From Halobacteriales archaeon QS_1_68_20 (GTDB lineage Archaea > Halobacteriota > Halobacteria > Halobacteriales > PXRE01): a stretch of DNA of 64,000 nt. Below are positions 6,944-15,298 of the stretch, in pieces. The stretch is from contig PXRE01000024.1 of NCBI GenBank assembly GCA_003021085.1, positions 62,001 through 126,000 of the forward strand. Direction: 5' to 3'. A program made the translations under genes and the position numbers. The stretch's first letter is position 1; every line of letters begins with the position of its first letter. Under the pieces are notes generated by a model that was given only the letters and a program-made list of their open reading frames with translations, was not told the origin of the DNA and searched no databases.

Positions 6944-9900
6944 CTACCGACCCCCCATGCGCCGCAGTCCACGCGGCAACACGAGCAACCCGACGGCCAG
7001 CGCCGTCGCGGCGTACAGCACCAGGTCCAGCACCGAGTCCCCCGGCGCCCCGCCCACGGCGTCGCCGCCGCCAGCGGTCCCGTTGCCCGACGCCGTCGTT
7101 ACCTCCTCGGACGTCGCCCGGTCGACGTCGCTGAACTCGTTGCCCTCGACCGGGCCGTCGACGGACCCCTCGACGGCCAGCCCCACGGCGGCCCCGTCGA
7201 CGGTGTTCGACCGGATCGGCCCGAGAACCGTCCCGTCGACGCCGATCGCGGTCCCGCGGATGCCGGAGAGTTCGTTGTTCTCGATCCCGGCTGCGGCGTA
7301 CCCGCGGACGAGGATTCCGTCGGCGACGTCGGCGATCCGGTTGCCCGAGATCGACCCCGTGACGCTGGTGTTCGCCGCGAGTACCTCCGGCGTCTCCACC
7401 AGGATGCCGGCGCCCGCGACCTCGCTGATCTCGTTGTCCGCGACCTCGGTGGCGAGGCCGCTGACGGCGATGCCCGTCTCCCCGCCCCGGATCACGTTCC
7501 GGCGCACGGTGGTCCGCTGGTAGTCGAGCACGTCGACGCCGGTCCCCTCGACGGTGATCTCGTTGTTCACGACCCGCAGCGCCGGCGCAAAGTTCGCCAC
7601 GACGCCCCGGGTCCCGCCCGTGAGCACGCTCCCCCTGAGGGTGACGCCGGACGGCGCGACCGACTCCCGGTCCCGGAACCCGACGCCGGCCTGGACCACC
7701 GCGTCCGCACCGCCGGCGTCGATCTCGATGCCGGCGAGTTCGACGTCGTTGGCCGAGACGAACACCGCGGCGTCGGCGCCCGCCGTCGTCACCTCGATCC
7801 GGGGCGGGTCGTCGCCGGCCGCGACCAGAACCACCGGCTCGTCGACGACGACCGCGGCCGGCGCTCCCTCCTCGACCGACTCCTCGTAGGTGCCGCCGGC
7901 GAGTTCGATCACCGTCCCGGGGGCCGCGAGTTCGATCGGCGCCTGGAGGCTCGGCGCGCCGGGATCGATCTGCCAGGGGTCCGGGTGGACGTGGACCCGG
8001 TCGAGGGTACCCGCGGCCGGATCGCCCGCACCCTCGAACCGGACCGACGGCTCGAACTGCCCGACCCGCCCCTCCACGAGGAACTCGATCGTGACCTCGG
8101 TCGAGGAGTCGCCCAGCGCGACGGACTCGCCGAAGTCGGCCCGCTGGCCGTCGACCGAGAGCGCGAGTCCGTCCCCGGTGAGGAGTCCGTTCGTTTCGAC
8201 CTGGACCGTCACCCTGTCCGTGTTGGCTACCTCGAACGTCGCTGCGACGCGCTCGCCGGGTTCGACGCGGGTCGCCAGCGGCCGGGCGAGGGACACCGCC
8301 GGCGCGTCCGAACGCGGGAGCGAGAGGTCGAGTTCGTCCCGCGCCGCGGGATCGACGAAGTCGAAGGCGAGGTCGTAGCCGGGCGCGGCCGCGCCGACGG
8401 GCTGTTCGCCCGGCGGGACCTCCAGGGTGTACGTGCCGTCCGGGCCGGTCGTGGTTTGGGGACCGGTCTCCGAGCGGACGAGCGCTCCCTCGATCGGCGC
8501 GCCGTCCGGGCCGGTGATCGTCCCCGAGAGCGTCTCCTCGGCGTTGCCGACCGAGGCGGCGTACATGGCGTCGACTACCCCGGCACCGTGCCGGCCGTCG
8601 CGGCCCGGGTCGACGGCGAACGAGTCCCACCGCCCCGGGTGACGGGCGGTCTCGACCAGCAGGTCCTCGACGTCGGTCCCACCGTCGGCGTCCGTCGCCG
8701 CCAGCACGAGCGCGGCGACGCCGGCGACGTAGGGCGTCGCGGAACTGGTGCCGCCGTGCTCGGCGTACCCGCCGCCTGGCTCCGCGGAGGGAACGTCGAC
8801 CCCGGGAGCGGTCACGTCGGGCACCGTGTACTCGCCGGGCCAGTCGCCGGGGGCGCTTCCATCCCAGTACCGCTGGACCTCGACCCGTTCGCCGCCGGAC
8901 CACGCCGGGACCGCGCCGGACTCGTCGACGGCGCCCACACCGACGGTCGTCGGGAGGTTGCCGGGGTTCACGCTCGTGTACCGGCCGGCGTTGCCCACCG
9001 ACGCGACGACGAGCGTCCCGGCCGCCCGTGCGTTCTCGACGGCCCTGACGTACATCGGACTGTACGCCATCGACCCCCAGCTGATCGAGAGGACGTCTGC
9101 GCCGTTCTCGACCGCCCACTCGATCGCGGCGAGGCCGCTGGCGAACCGGTCGGTCATCCGCGCGGCGTAGAGGTTCACCTCCGGCGCGACGCCGTACCGG
9201 ACCCCTTCGTCGGTCGCCCCGCCCGCGACGATGCCACAGACGCCAGTCCCGTGGCCGTTCGGATCGGTCGGTTCGCCGTCGACTCGCTCGCCCGACTCGT
9301 CGAACTCGGCCCAGCCCCCACGTTCGAGCGCCGCCTGGATGCCTTCGTGGCCCGACGGGTCGACGCCGCTGTCGACGACCGCGACTTCGACCCCCTCGCC
9401 GCGGGTCCCGTAGAACTGCCAGACCGCCGGCGCGTTTACGCGTTCGAGCCCGTACGCGAACTCCGGGGCAGAGCCCCCGGACTGGTTCGGGATCTCGAAG
9501 CCGCCCGTCGTCTCGGTCGGTGTGGTCGCCCCGGCCGCGTCACCGTCGCTGGTCGTGCCGACCGCCCCTGGTTCCGGCGGCTCGATGGCCCTGTTCGCCT
9601 CCAGGCCTGCCACGGCGTCGACAGCGGCGAGGTCGCCGACCGACGCCGTTTCCGTGTCCAGCGAGACCAACACTGCGTTCGCCAACCGGAATCCCCGTTT
9701 CACCTCGACCCCGGGTCGGTCCGCGGCGAACGACCGGAACTCCGCCCGGGTCGCCGCCCCGTCTCGCCGCTCCGCCGGGCCGGTCTCCGGATCGGCCGGC
9801 CCCTCCAGTCGGACGAGGACGTCCACGGTCCCCGTAGCCTCGGCCAAGCCGGGATCGACGTCGACCGTCCGTCCCGCGGCAGTTCCGAGACCGCTCGCAC

Positions 9901-9970
9901 CGATCACCGCCCCGCTCGCCGCAGTGGCGAGGACACCCCGCCGACTGACGGCGTTCGCTTCGTGAACCAT
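6944..9970 (-). CDS. secreted subtilisin-like protease fused to NosD-like beta-helix, C-terminal membrane anchor
   Basis: A 1008-residue multidomain protein. Residues 1-33 are a Tat signal (SRRGVLATAASG). About 45-130 looks like an I9-type propeptide. The S8 peptidase domain (about 170-470) has the full triad: Asp200 (VVDSGVD), His240 (NGHGTGVCG) and Ser409 (GGTSSATP), with oxyanion Asn327 (SVGNAG). About 480-545 is a carboxypeptidase-regulatory-like beta domain, then an Ig-like domain. About 680-960 is a parallel right-handed beta-helix with repeating N-x-I/V turns as in NosD. The last 30 residues form a membrane helix and Arg-rich stop. It leads the operon with the two ABC genes. S8 and NosD parts on one chain is the unusual point: the protease may process or trim what the ABC pair handles. 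Confidence 0.85.
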   Translation of the reverse strand: MVHEANAVSRRGVLATAASGAVIGASGLGTAAGRTVDVDPGLAEATGTVDVLVRLEGPADPETGPAERRDGAATRAEFRSFAADRPGVEVKRGFRLANAVLVSLDTETASVGDLAAVDAVAGLEANRAIEPPEPGAVGTTSDGDAAGATTPTETTGGFEIPNQSGGSAPEFAYGLERVNAPAVWQFYGTRGEGVEVAVVDSGVDPSGHEGIQAALERGGWAEFDESGERVDGEPTDPNGHGTGVCGIVAGGATDEGVRYGVAPEVNLYAARMTDRFASGLAAIEWAVENGADVLSISWGSMAYSPMYVRAVENARAAGTLVVASVGNAGRYTSVNPGNLPTTVGVGAVDESGAVPAWSGGERVEVQRYWDGSAPGDWPGEYTVPDVTAPGVDVPSAEPGGGYAEHGGTSSATPYVAGVAALVLAATDADGGTDVEDLLVETARHPGRWDSFAVDPGRDGRHGAGVVDAMYAASVGNAEETLSGTITGPDGAPIEGALVRSETGPQTTTGPDGTYTLEVPPGEQPVGAAAPGYDLAFDFVDPAARDELDLSLPRSDAPAVSLARPLATRVEPGERVAATFEVANTDRVTVQVETNGLLTGDGLALSVDGQRADFGESVALGDSSTEVTIEFLVEGRVGQFEPSVRFEGAGDPAAGTLDRVHVHPDPWQIDPGAPSLQAPIELAAPGTVIELAGGTYEESVEEGAPAAVVVDEPVVLVAAGDDPPRIEVTTAGADAAVFVSANDVELAGIEIDAGGADAVVQAGVGFRDRESVAPSGVTLRGSVLTGGTRGVVANFAPALRVVNNEITVEGTGVDVLDYQRTTVRRNVIRGGETGIAVSGLATEVADNEISEVAGAGILVETPEVLAANTSVTGSISGNRIADVADGILVRGYAAAGIENNELSGIRGTAIGVDGTVLGPIRSNTVDGAAVGLAVEGSVDGPVEGNEFSDVDRATSEEVTTASGNGTAGGGDAVGGAPGDSVLDLVLYAATALAVGLLVLPRGLRRMGGR

Positions 9971-10130
9971 GGGCGTGAGTCTTTACAGATCGACAAAAGT
10001 GCTTTGGCAACCGGCCGGCGACGACCGAACTCGTGGTCTCGGCCGAACGCCCGTGTCTCCGATCCGGCGAGCGGAACGCAGGGTTGATCGAAGGTCGGTC
10101 ACTTCCCGTTCCCGGCAGAGTGCCGAAAAG

Positions 10131-10142
10131 CGAAGGCGTTTG
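10131..10142 (+). promoter_or_regulatory. TATA-like box of threonine synthase
   Basis: AAGGCGTTTGAA sits about 27-35 bases upstream of the ATG at 10167, in the 196-base divergent gap shared with the subtilisin fusion gene. It is a weak match. Confidence 0.3.
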
Positions 10143-10166
10143 AACCCCGCGGAGGTACGACCCCGC

Positions 10167-11360
10167 ATGGAGACCACCGACGCGTTCGTCGGCCTCGTCT
10201 GCGTCGACTGCGGGGCCACGTTCGACCCCGCGGCGGTCACCCACCGGTGTCCGGACTGTGATGGCATCCTCGACCCACAGTACGACCTCGATTCCGTCTC
10301 GCTGGCCCGCGACGAAGTGGCCGACCGACCGTTCGACTCGATGTGGCGCTACGGCGAGTTGCTCCCGTTCCCGCGCGAGCGCGCGGTCACCATGTACGAG
10401 GGCGCGACGGCGCTGGTCGAGTGCCCGGAACTCGCGGACGATCTCGGCGTCGGGCGACTACTCCTCAAGGACGAGGGCCGCAACCCGACGGGGACGTTCA
10501 AGGACCGCGGCCAGACGGTGGCGGTGACCGCCGCCGTCGAGCACGGCGCCGAGGACGTCGCGCTGGCGTCGGCGGGCAACGCCGGACAGGCCGCGGCGGC
10601 CTACGCCGCCCGCGCCGGCCTGGACGCCCACGTGTTCCTGCCCTCCCGGGCCGGGTTCACCCAGAAGGCGATGGTGAACGTCCACGGCGGCGACCTCACG
10701 GTCGTCGGCGGACGCATCGGCGACGCGGGAGAGGCCTTCCAGCAAGCCATGGAAGACAACCCCGACTGGTACCCCGTCCAGACCTTCGTCACCCCCTACC
10801 GTCACGACGGCAAGAAGACCATGCTGTACGAGACCGTCGAGCAACTGGACTGGGAGGTACCCGACGCCGTCGTCTACCCGACCGGCGGCGGGGTCGGCCT
10901 CGTCGGGATGCACAAGGGCGCGAAAGAGTTCCAGGAGTTGGGCCTGATCAACGAGTTGCCGGGCATGTACGCCGCCCAGTCGACCGGGTGCGCGCCCATC
11001 GTCGACGCCTTCGAGGCGGGCGCGGAGGTCCACGAGGCCGTCGAGCACCCCGACACCATCTGCGGCGGCGTCGAGATTCCAGACCCCGGCGCCAGTCCGC
11101 TGATCCTGGAGGCCCTCCGGGAGAGCGACGGCGGCGCCGTCGCCACCGACGACGACGAGATCCTGGAGGCGGCGGTCCGGGTCGCCCAGCGGGAGGGCCT
11201 GGAGATCGGCCACACCTGCGCCGCGGCCGCCAGCGGCGCGTTCGAACTCGCGGCGCGTGGCGAGTTCGGCGAGGACGACACCGTCGTGATCCTGAACACG
11301 GGCACGGCGAACAAGAACGCAGACGTCCTCCGCAGTCACCTGATGAGCAAGGGCGTCTGA
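10167..11360 (+). CDS. thrC: threonine synthase
   Basis: A 397-residue PLP enzyme converting O-phosphohomoserine to threonine. The N-terminus holds a zinc-ribbon-like pair CVDCG...CPDCDG (residues about 12-31), typical of archaeal/class II enzymes. The Schiff-base Lys is in TGTFKDRGQTVAV, followed by the ASAGNAGQAAAAYAAR loop and the phosphate-cup PTGGGVGLVGMHKG. The ATG is selected because the zinc-ribbon starts 12 residues later; an in-frame extension upstream lacks coding character. It stands alone; downstream lies the decayed gene patch. Confidence 0.92.
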   Translation: METTDAFVGLVCVDCGATFDPAAVTHRCPDCDGILDPQYDLDSVSLARDEVADRPFDSMWRYGELLPFPRERAVTMYEGATALVECPELADDLGVGRLLLKDEGRNPTGTFKDRGQTVAVTAAVEHGAEDVALASAGNAGQAAAAYAARAGLDAHVFLPSRAGFTQKAMVNVHGGDLTVVGGRIGDAGEAFQQAMEDNPDWYPVQTFVTPYRHDGKKTMLYETVEQLDWEVPDAVVYPTGGGVGLVGMHKGAKEFQELGLINELPGMYAAQSTGCAPIVDAFEAGAEVHEAVEHPDTICGGVEIPDPGASPLILEALRESDGGAVATDDDEILEAAVRVAQREGLEIGHTCAAAASGAFELAARGEFGEDDTVVILNTGTANKNADVLRSHLMSKGV

Positions 11361-11452
11361 GCGGGGCCGGCGGAACCGCGTCGGCGCCACCGCGGAAGCC
11401 CGACGACGGCGACGCTCGACCGGACGGCCCGTCCGGAGATTGACGGGGCGGG

Positions 11453-11994
11453 TCAGGCGGGCCGCTCTGCGGGTGCCCCGAGCGTCTCCAGGTCTGGCGT
11501 CCGGCGGGCGCGCTCGACGACCGCACGCACGCCGTCTTCGTCCGCCGCCAGCGCGTCACGATACGCACCGAGCAGTGCGTCGAGATTCTCCTGGTTGTCC
11601 TCGTGTTCCACGCGCCTCCGGTAGCCCACGAAGCAGTGGGCGAGTCCGTTCCCGAGGAACGTGCGGGGGAGGTCCCCGTCGCCCTCGCCGTCCAGCGCGT
11701 GACAGCAGAGGCCGGCGACGAGGCGGTGGGGGTCGGCCGGGTCGACCGCCGCGAGCGATTCGGCGTCGAGGTCGACGTACCCGAGCCAGGCCCCGGGGCG
11801 GCCGTGACCGAAGTAGACGACAAGGTCCCGGGGGTCGGCCAGCGCCGCGCGGACCTCCTCGCCGTACCCTCCTCCGGGGACGTGGTCGTGACGGGACACC
11901 CGACGTCCTGCAGGCGCTGGGCGCAGTCGGCCAGCGGCCCCTGGTAGCGGGGGTGGCCGTGCCCGATCAGCAACGCCCCCTCAGAAGGTCGCAT
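11453..11994 (-). pseudogene. frameshifted caspase/gingipain-like peptidase
   Basis: The N-terminal 34 residues (MRPSEGALLIGHGHPRYQGP, then ADCAQRLQDVG) lie in one frame; the rest (SRHDHVPGGGYGEEVRAAL...) lies in another. Adding one G to the run near 11900-11902 restores a single frame of about 180 residues. The restored protein has a YFGHGRPG motif and, 35-40 residues later, GLCCHALD, then LGNGLAHCFVGY: the His-then-Cys order and strand pattern of clan CD (caspase/C25) peptidases. The function is inferred from motifs only. Its start overlaps the end of the broken metallophosphoesterase by 14 bases, so the two were one operon. A sequencing error in the G-run cannot be excluded. Confidence 0.6.
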
Positions 11995-13041
11995 CGGTGA
12001 CCTTCTGGTCGGGGTCGCTGGGATCGAACGGTTCCCCGTCCGTGGGTTCGTGCAGGCCGACGACGTAGGTGCGGTCCAGGTCGCCGGCGTCGTCCTCGGT
12101 CCAGCCGACGAGTCGGATGTTCTCGGCGGTGATCTCCACCGTCCAGACGCAACCCTCCCACCAGCCGGAGGTGCCGCTGTTGACGTAGCAGACGTCGTCG
12201 TTGTTCGGCGACCGCACGAGTTTGGGATCGTGGGTGTGCCCGACGATCATGCTGGCGTCCCAGTCGTCGACGAACCCGGTGATGACCGACTCCTTGAACA
12301 TGAGGCTGTCGGCTATCTCGGGGTCCATCACCGTGGCCTCGTCCCCGTCGGAGTCGACCTTGGGTTCCAGTCGACCTCCTCGTAGTACGGCGCGAAGAAG
12401 TCGAGCGGAATCTCGATACCGAGCGGATCGAACTCCAGGGTCTTGCCCTCGATGCGTGCGTCTCCGCCCCACAGGTCGGCGGCGTCGTCCAGTTTGTCGC
12501 TGACCACGTCGACCGGTTCGGCGGTGAAGTTGCGGGCGAACTTCCCGAACTCGTTGTTCGCGTCGCAGTTGTACGGGTCGAACTGGTGGCCGTGGAGGAT
12601 CACCAGGTCCTCGCCGCTGAACTGCGTCGTCACGTAGTCGTACACCTCCACGTCCGGGAAGCCCTCGTCGCGGTAACTGTCGACGACGTGGGGGTCGGAG
12701 TAGAACGCGTCGTGGTTCCCGCGGGGTTTGACGAACCGGCGGGGGAACTCGAACTTGTAGAACTCCTCGGACATGGTCTCGTACACGTCGGGATGGGTCG
12801 ACGCGATGTCCCCGACCTTCTGGCCCGGTTCGTTCGTCGTCAGGTCGTTGTCCGCCCAGAACTCCTCGCCGTCGCCGTTGACGACCAGCGTCCACTCGTA
12901 GCCCGGATCGGACGGCTGGGCGTAGTGGTCCAGCACCGACGTCATCAGGTCGGCGTTTTGATGGAAGTGGCCCAGGCCCGCGTCGATGTCGTCCTGGTCC
13001 TCCGCGTGGAGGTCGCTGACGACGACGATGCCGCGGTCGGA
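11981..13041 (-). pseudogene. metallophosphoesterase, start lost and frameshifted
   Basis: The reading frame from 13041 downward contains GIVVVSDLH (D-x-H), NGDGEEFW, GNHDAFYSDP and HGHQFDP, and then shifts frame at about 12357 (one C missing from CCC within DWNPKVDSD) before GHTHDPK and the C-terminus. Motif order shows a calcineurin-like phosphoesterase of about 350 residues. No ATG, GTG or TTG exists in frame between the stop at 13087-13089 and the first motif; the first Met (12945) lies after it. The gene therefore lost its start, most simply through the deletion that also truncated the methyltransferase. The partner is the caspase-like gene downstream. Confidence 0.75.
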
Positions 13042-13267
13042 CGTGGTCGACGACGTGGCGCAGGTGACCCGCGAGCGCCGGGAGATCTACGACGCCGACG
13101 GCCAGCAGGTCGCCGACGCGTCCTACGAGTTGACGCTGGTCAGCAGGCGCGAGTTCGAGTTGCTGCTCCGGAACGTGGGGTACTCGGACTGGAACGTGTA
13201 CGGCGGGTTCGACCGCCAGCCCCTGGAGTCGGCCGACCAGGAGATGGTCTGGATCGTCGAACGGTGA
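13042..13267 (+). pseudogene. C-terminal fragment of a SAM-dependent methyltransferase
   Basis: The last 75 or so residues of a class I methyltransferase: VTRERREIYDADGQQ, YELTLVSRREFELLL, GYSDWNVYGGFDRQPL and EMVWIVER, the usual ending of this fold. Nothing in frame to the left belongs to the family; that DNA encodes the metallophosphoesterase on the other strand. The SAM-binding glycine motif is missing. The junction near 13041 is thus a deletion between two formerly divergent genes. Confidence 0.75.
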
Positions 13268-13365
13268 CTAGCTGTTTGGGTCGGGGTGGAGTGGTCTTCG
13301 TCCGTGGTACCTTGGTCGTCATCGGCCGGAGAATCCGCGCGCGCTCTCCGCTGACAGTAGCTTGA

Positions 13366-13696
13366 CCGGCAACACGCAGAAAGCCCCCGCGCGCTCGACT
13401 CGCGCGGCTCGCTGCGCTCCTCGGCCTGCGGCCTCCGGTGCTTACGTCGCCGGGCGTCGTCGACCCCGCGGCCCCTTTCAGTCCCACCCCGCAAGCCGTA
13501 ACGCAACGAAGTGAGTAACGCAGGCGGTTGGGGAGGGTGAGGCCTGCTGTGGGTGGGACTGAAAGGGGCCGAGCGGCTTCGGGAAGCACGACGACGTAAG
13601 CACTGGACTGAAGGAGCGAACGAAGTGAGCGACTGAGGGAAGCGCGCAACGAGGCGCGCGACCGAAGCCGTCCGGGGGCTTTCTACGTGTTGCCGG
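13366..13696. repeat. 331-bp nested palindromic intergenic element
   Basis: Outer arms of 23 bases (13366-13388 and 13674-13696) match as inverted repeats at 22 of 23 positions. Inside them the 20-mer GGGTGGGACTGAAAGGGGCC occurs inverted at 13470-13489 and direct at 13551-13570. The core carries GAGTAACGCAG (13513-13523) and CGAAGTGAG motifs seen elsewhere in the window. No open frame of quality is inside. This is probably a non-autonomous palindromic element or a structured RNA-like insertion. Confidence 0.7.
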
Positions 13697-13750
13697 CTAA
13701 CGAACCGAAATCAGAACGCCCCGAAACGACCGACCACGAACCACCGAGTA

Positions 13751-13786
13751 GTCCCTTATATACGCCCGAGAACGATATAAAGGACC
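13751..13786. promoter_or_regulatory. palindrome with inverted TATA-like arms, copy 1
   Basis: Arms GTCCCTTATAT and ATATAAAGGAC face each other around ACGCCCGAGAACG. Each arm looks like a TATA box pointing outward or inward. The same design occurs at 54171-54202. It lies 115 bases upstream of the DtxR-type regulator start at 13901. Confidence 0.5.
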
Positions 13787-13864
13787 CCACACCGAGACGC
13801 CACGACCCCGACCGGGTCCGGCGATTACCACCACCAGGCGATGACGACCTCCGAACTGCCAAGC

Positions 13865-13871
13865 GATTTAA
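13865..13871 (+). promoter_or_regulatory. TATA-like box deciding the DtxR start
   Basis: ATTTAAG lies 30-36 bases before the ATG at 13901 but inside the longer frame from 13841, favouring the shorter protein. Confidence 0.4.
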
Positions 13872-13900
13872 GCGACCGGACCGTACCCGACGACGACCGA

Positions 13901-14563
13901 ATGCTGAGCGACGTGATGGAGGACTACCTGAAGTCCATCTACCGCCTCCAGCGCGAGGAGGGCGCGCCGGTTGGCACCTCCGACATCGCCGAGTACATGG
14001 ACGTCACCCCGCCGACGGTCACCAGCATGCTGGAGAAACTCGAGGAGCGCGACCTGGTCGACCGCGAGAAGTACAAGGGCGTCGAGTTGACCGAGCAGGG
14101 CGAGACGGTCGCGCTGGAAGTGCTCCGGCACCACCGCCTGCTGGAGTCCTACCTCGCCGAACACCTCGACTACAGCAGGACCGAGGTCCACGACGAGGCC
14201 GACATCCTCGAACACCACATCAGCGAGGAGTTCGAGCGCCGGGTCGCGGAGGTGCTGGGCGACCCGGAGGTCGACCCCCACGGCGACCCGATCCCCAGCG
14301 AGGACCTCGCACCACCCCCGACCGAGGAGACGACGCCGCTGTCCGACCACGACGAAGGGACCCGAGTCGTCGTCGAACGGGTCAGCGACCGTGACGAGGA
14401 GGAACTCCAGTACCTCGAAGAGGCCGGCATCACGCCCGGCACGGAACTGTCGGTGCTGGACGTCGCGCCCTTCGGCATGGTCACCGTCGACACGGGTACC
14501 GGTGAGCAGAGCCTCCCCGAGAGGGTCGCGCGGTCCGTGCGCGTCCGCGCGGCCGAGGAGTGA
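13901..14563 (+). CDS. DtxR/SirR-type metal-dependent transcriptional regulator
   Basis: A 220-residue protein. The N-terminal winged helix-turn-helix (MLSDVMEDYLKSIYRLQ, SDIAEYMDVTPPTVTSML, KYKGVELTEQG) is followed by the metal-binding/dimerisation domain (EVLRHHRLLESYLAEHL, HDEADILEHHIS, which contain the usual His/Glu ligands) and a C-terminal SH3-like FeoA domain (about residues 150-218). Relatives repress Fe or Mn uptake genes when loaded with metal. A longer form from ATG 13841 would add 20 residues; a TATA-like box at 13865 argues against it. A palindrome of TATA-like arms lies upstream and could be its own operator. Confidence 0.85.
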   Translation: MLSDVMEDYLKSIYRLQREEGAPVGTSDIAEYMDVTPPTVTSMLEKLEERDLVDREKYKGVELTEQGETVALEVLRHHRLLESYLAEHLDYSRTEVHDEADILEHHISEEFERRVAEVLGDPEVDPHGDPIPSEDLAPPPTEETTPLSDHDEGTRVVVERVSDRDEEELQYLEEAGITPGTELSVLDVAPFGMVTVDTGTGEQSLPERVARSVRVRAAEE

Positions 14564-14611
14564 TCCGCCGGAGTCGGTGCGCTTTTCTCCCGCGGTCCGC
14601 TCGCTCCCCCC

Positions 14612-15295
14612 ATGGCAGGCCTGGTCGCGTCCGCGCTGGCGGGCGTCGTCTTCGGACTCGCGCTCGCGGCCCCGCCGGGGCCGATGAACGCCATCATCGC
14701 CGAAGAGAGCGTCGTCCGGGGGTGGACCTCGGGCGTCGCCGCCGGCCTCGGCGCGATGACCGCCGACGCGACGTTCTTCGTGCTGACGCTCCTGGGCGTG
14801 GTCGGCATCGTGGAGGCGGTGCCGACGCTCCGGGGCGCGATGGTCGGGGTCGGCGGCCTCCTGATGCTGTATTTCGCCTACGGCGCCGCCAGGGACGCCT
14901 CCGCGACGTTCACCGCCGAGGAGACCACCGACGGCGACAAGAGCACGGGCTTCCGGAAGGCGTTCGTCCTCGCGCTGACGAACCCCTACCAGGTCGTCTT
15001 CTGGCTCACCGTCGGCGTCGGGATGCTCCGGCCCGGCGAACTGGACGTCCTCTCGTACACGCCGTACGTCGGTGAATCGCTGTCGGGTGTGCTCGTCGTC
15101 GCCACTGGGAGTCCGGCACTGATCGCCGGCTTCTTCGCCGGCATCGGCGTGTGGGTGCTCTCGTTCCCGGCGGTGCTGCTCGCGCTCGGCCGGCGGGTCG
15201 ACCGCTTCTCGACCGGCGTCGCAGTCGCCAGCGCGGCCGTGCTGGCGGGCTTCGGCCTCCTCTTTCTGGCCGACGCCGCCGGGACGCTCGCCTGA
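14612..15295 (+). CDS. LysE/RhtB-family exporter
   Basis: A 227-residue integral membrane protein with six predicted helices. The family hallmark G-x-x-x-x-PPGPMNA is in the first helix (ALAAPPGPMNAIIAE), and the LTNPYQVVFWLTVG motif starts the fourth. LysE proteins export amino acids or related metabolites; this one's substrate is not evident. The gene begins 48 bases after the regulator's stop on the same strand, so co-transcription is possible; a metal or amino acid link is inference. Confidence 0.85.
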   Translation: MAGLVASALAGVVFGLALAAPPGPMNAIIAEESVVRGWTSGVAAGLGAMTADATFFVLTLLGVVGIVEAVPTLRGAMVGVGGLLMLYFAYGAARDASATFTAEETTDGDKSTGFRKAFVLALTNPYQVVFWLTVGVGMLRPGELDVLSYTPYVGESLSGVLVVATGSPALIAGFFAGIGVWVLSFPAVLLALGRRVDRFSTGVAVASAAVLAGFGLLFLADAAGTLA

Positions 15296-15298
15296 GAA

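Larger units (their letters stand above)
13268..13900. other. gene-free region with repeat element and palindrome
   Basis: The 633 bases between the methyltransferase fragment and the DtxR-type gene contain no convincing gene. They hold the large palindromic element at 13366-13696 and the TATA-arm palindrome at 13751-13786. Confidence 0.6.

Noticed and set aside
6911-10087. Long open frame on the plus strand opposite the subtilisin fusion
   Set aside because: Composition is Arg/Asp/Val-rich without domains; it mirrors the real gene on the other strand.
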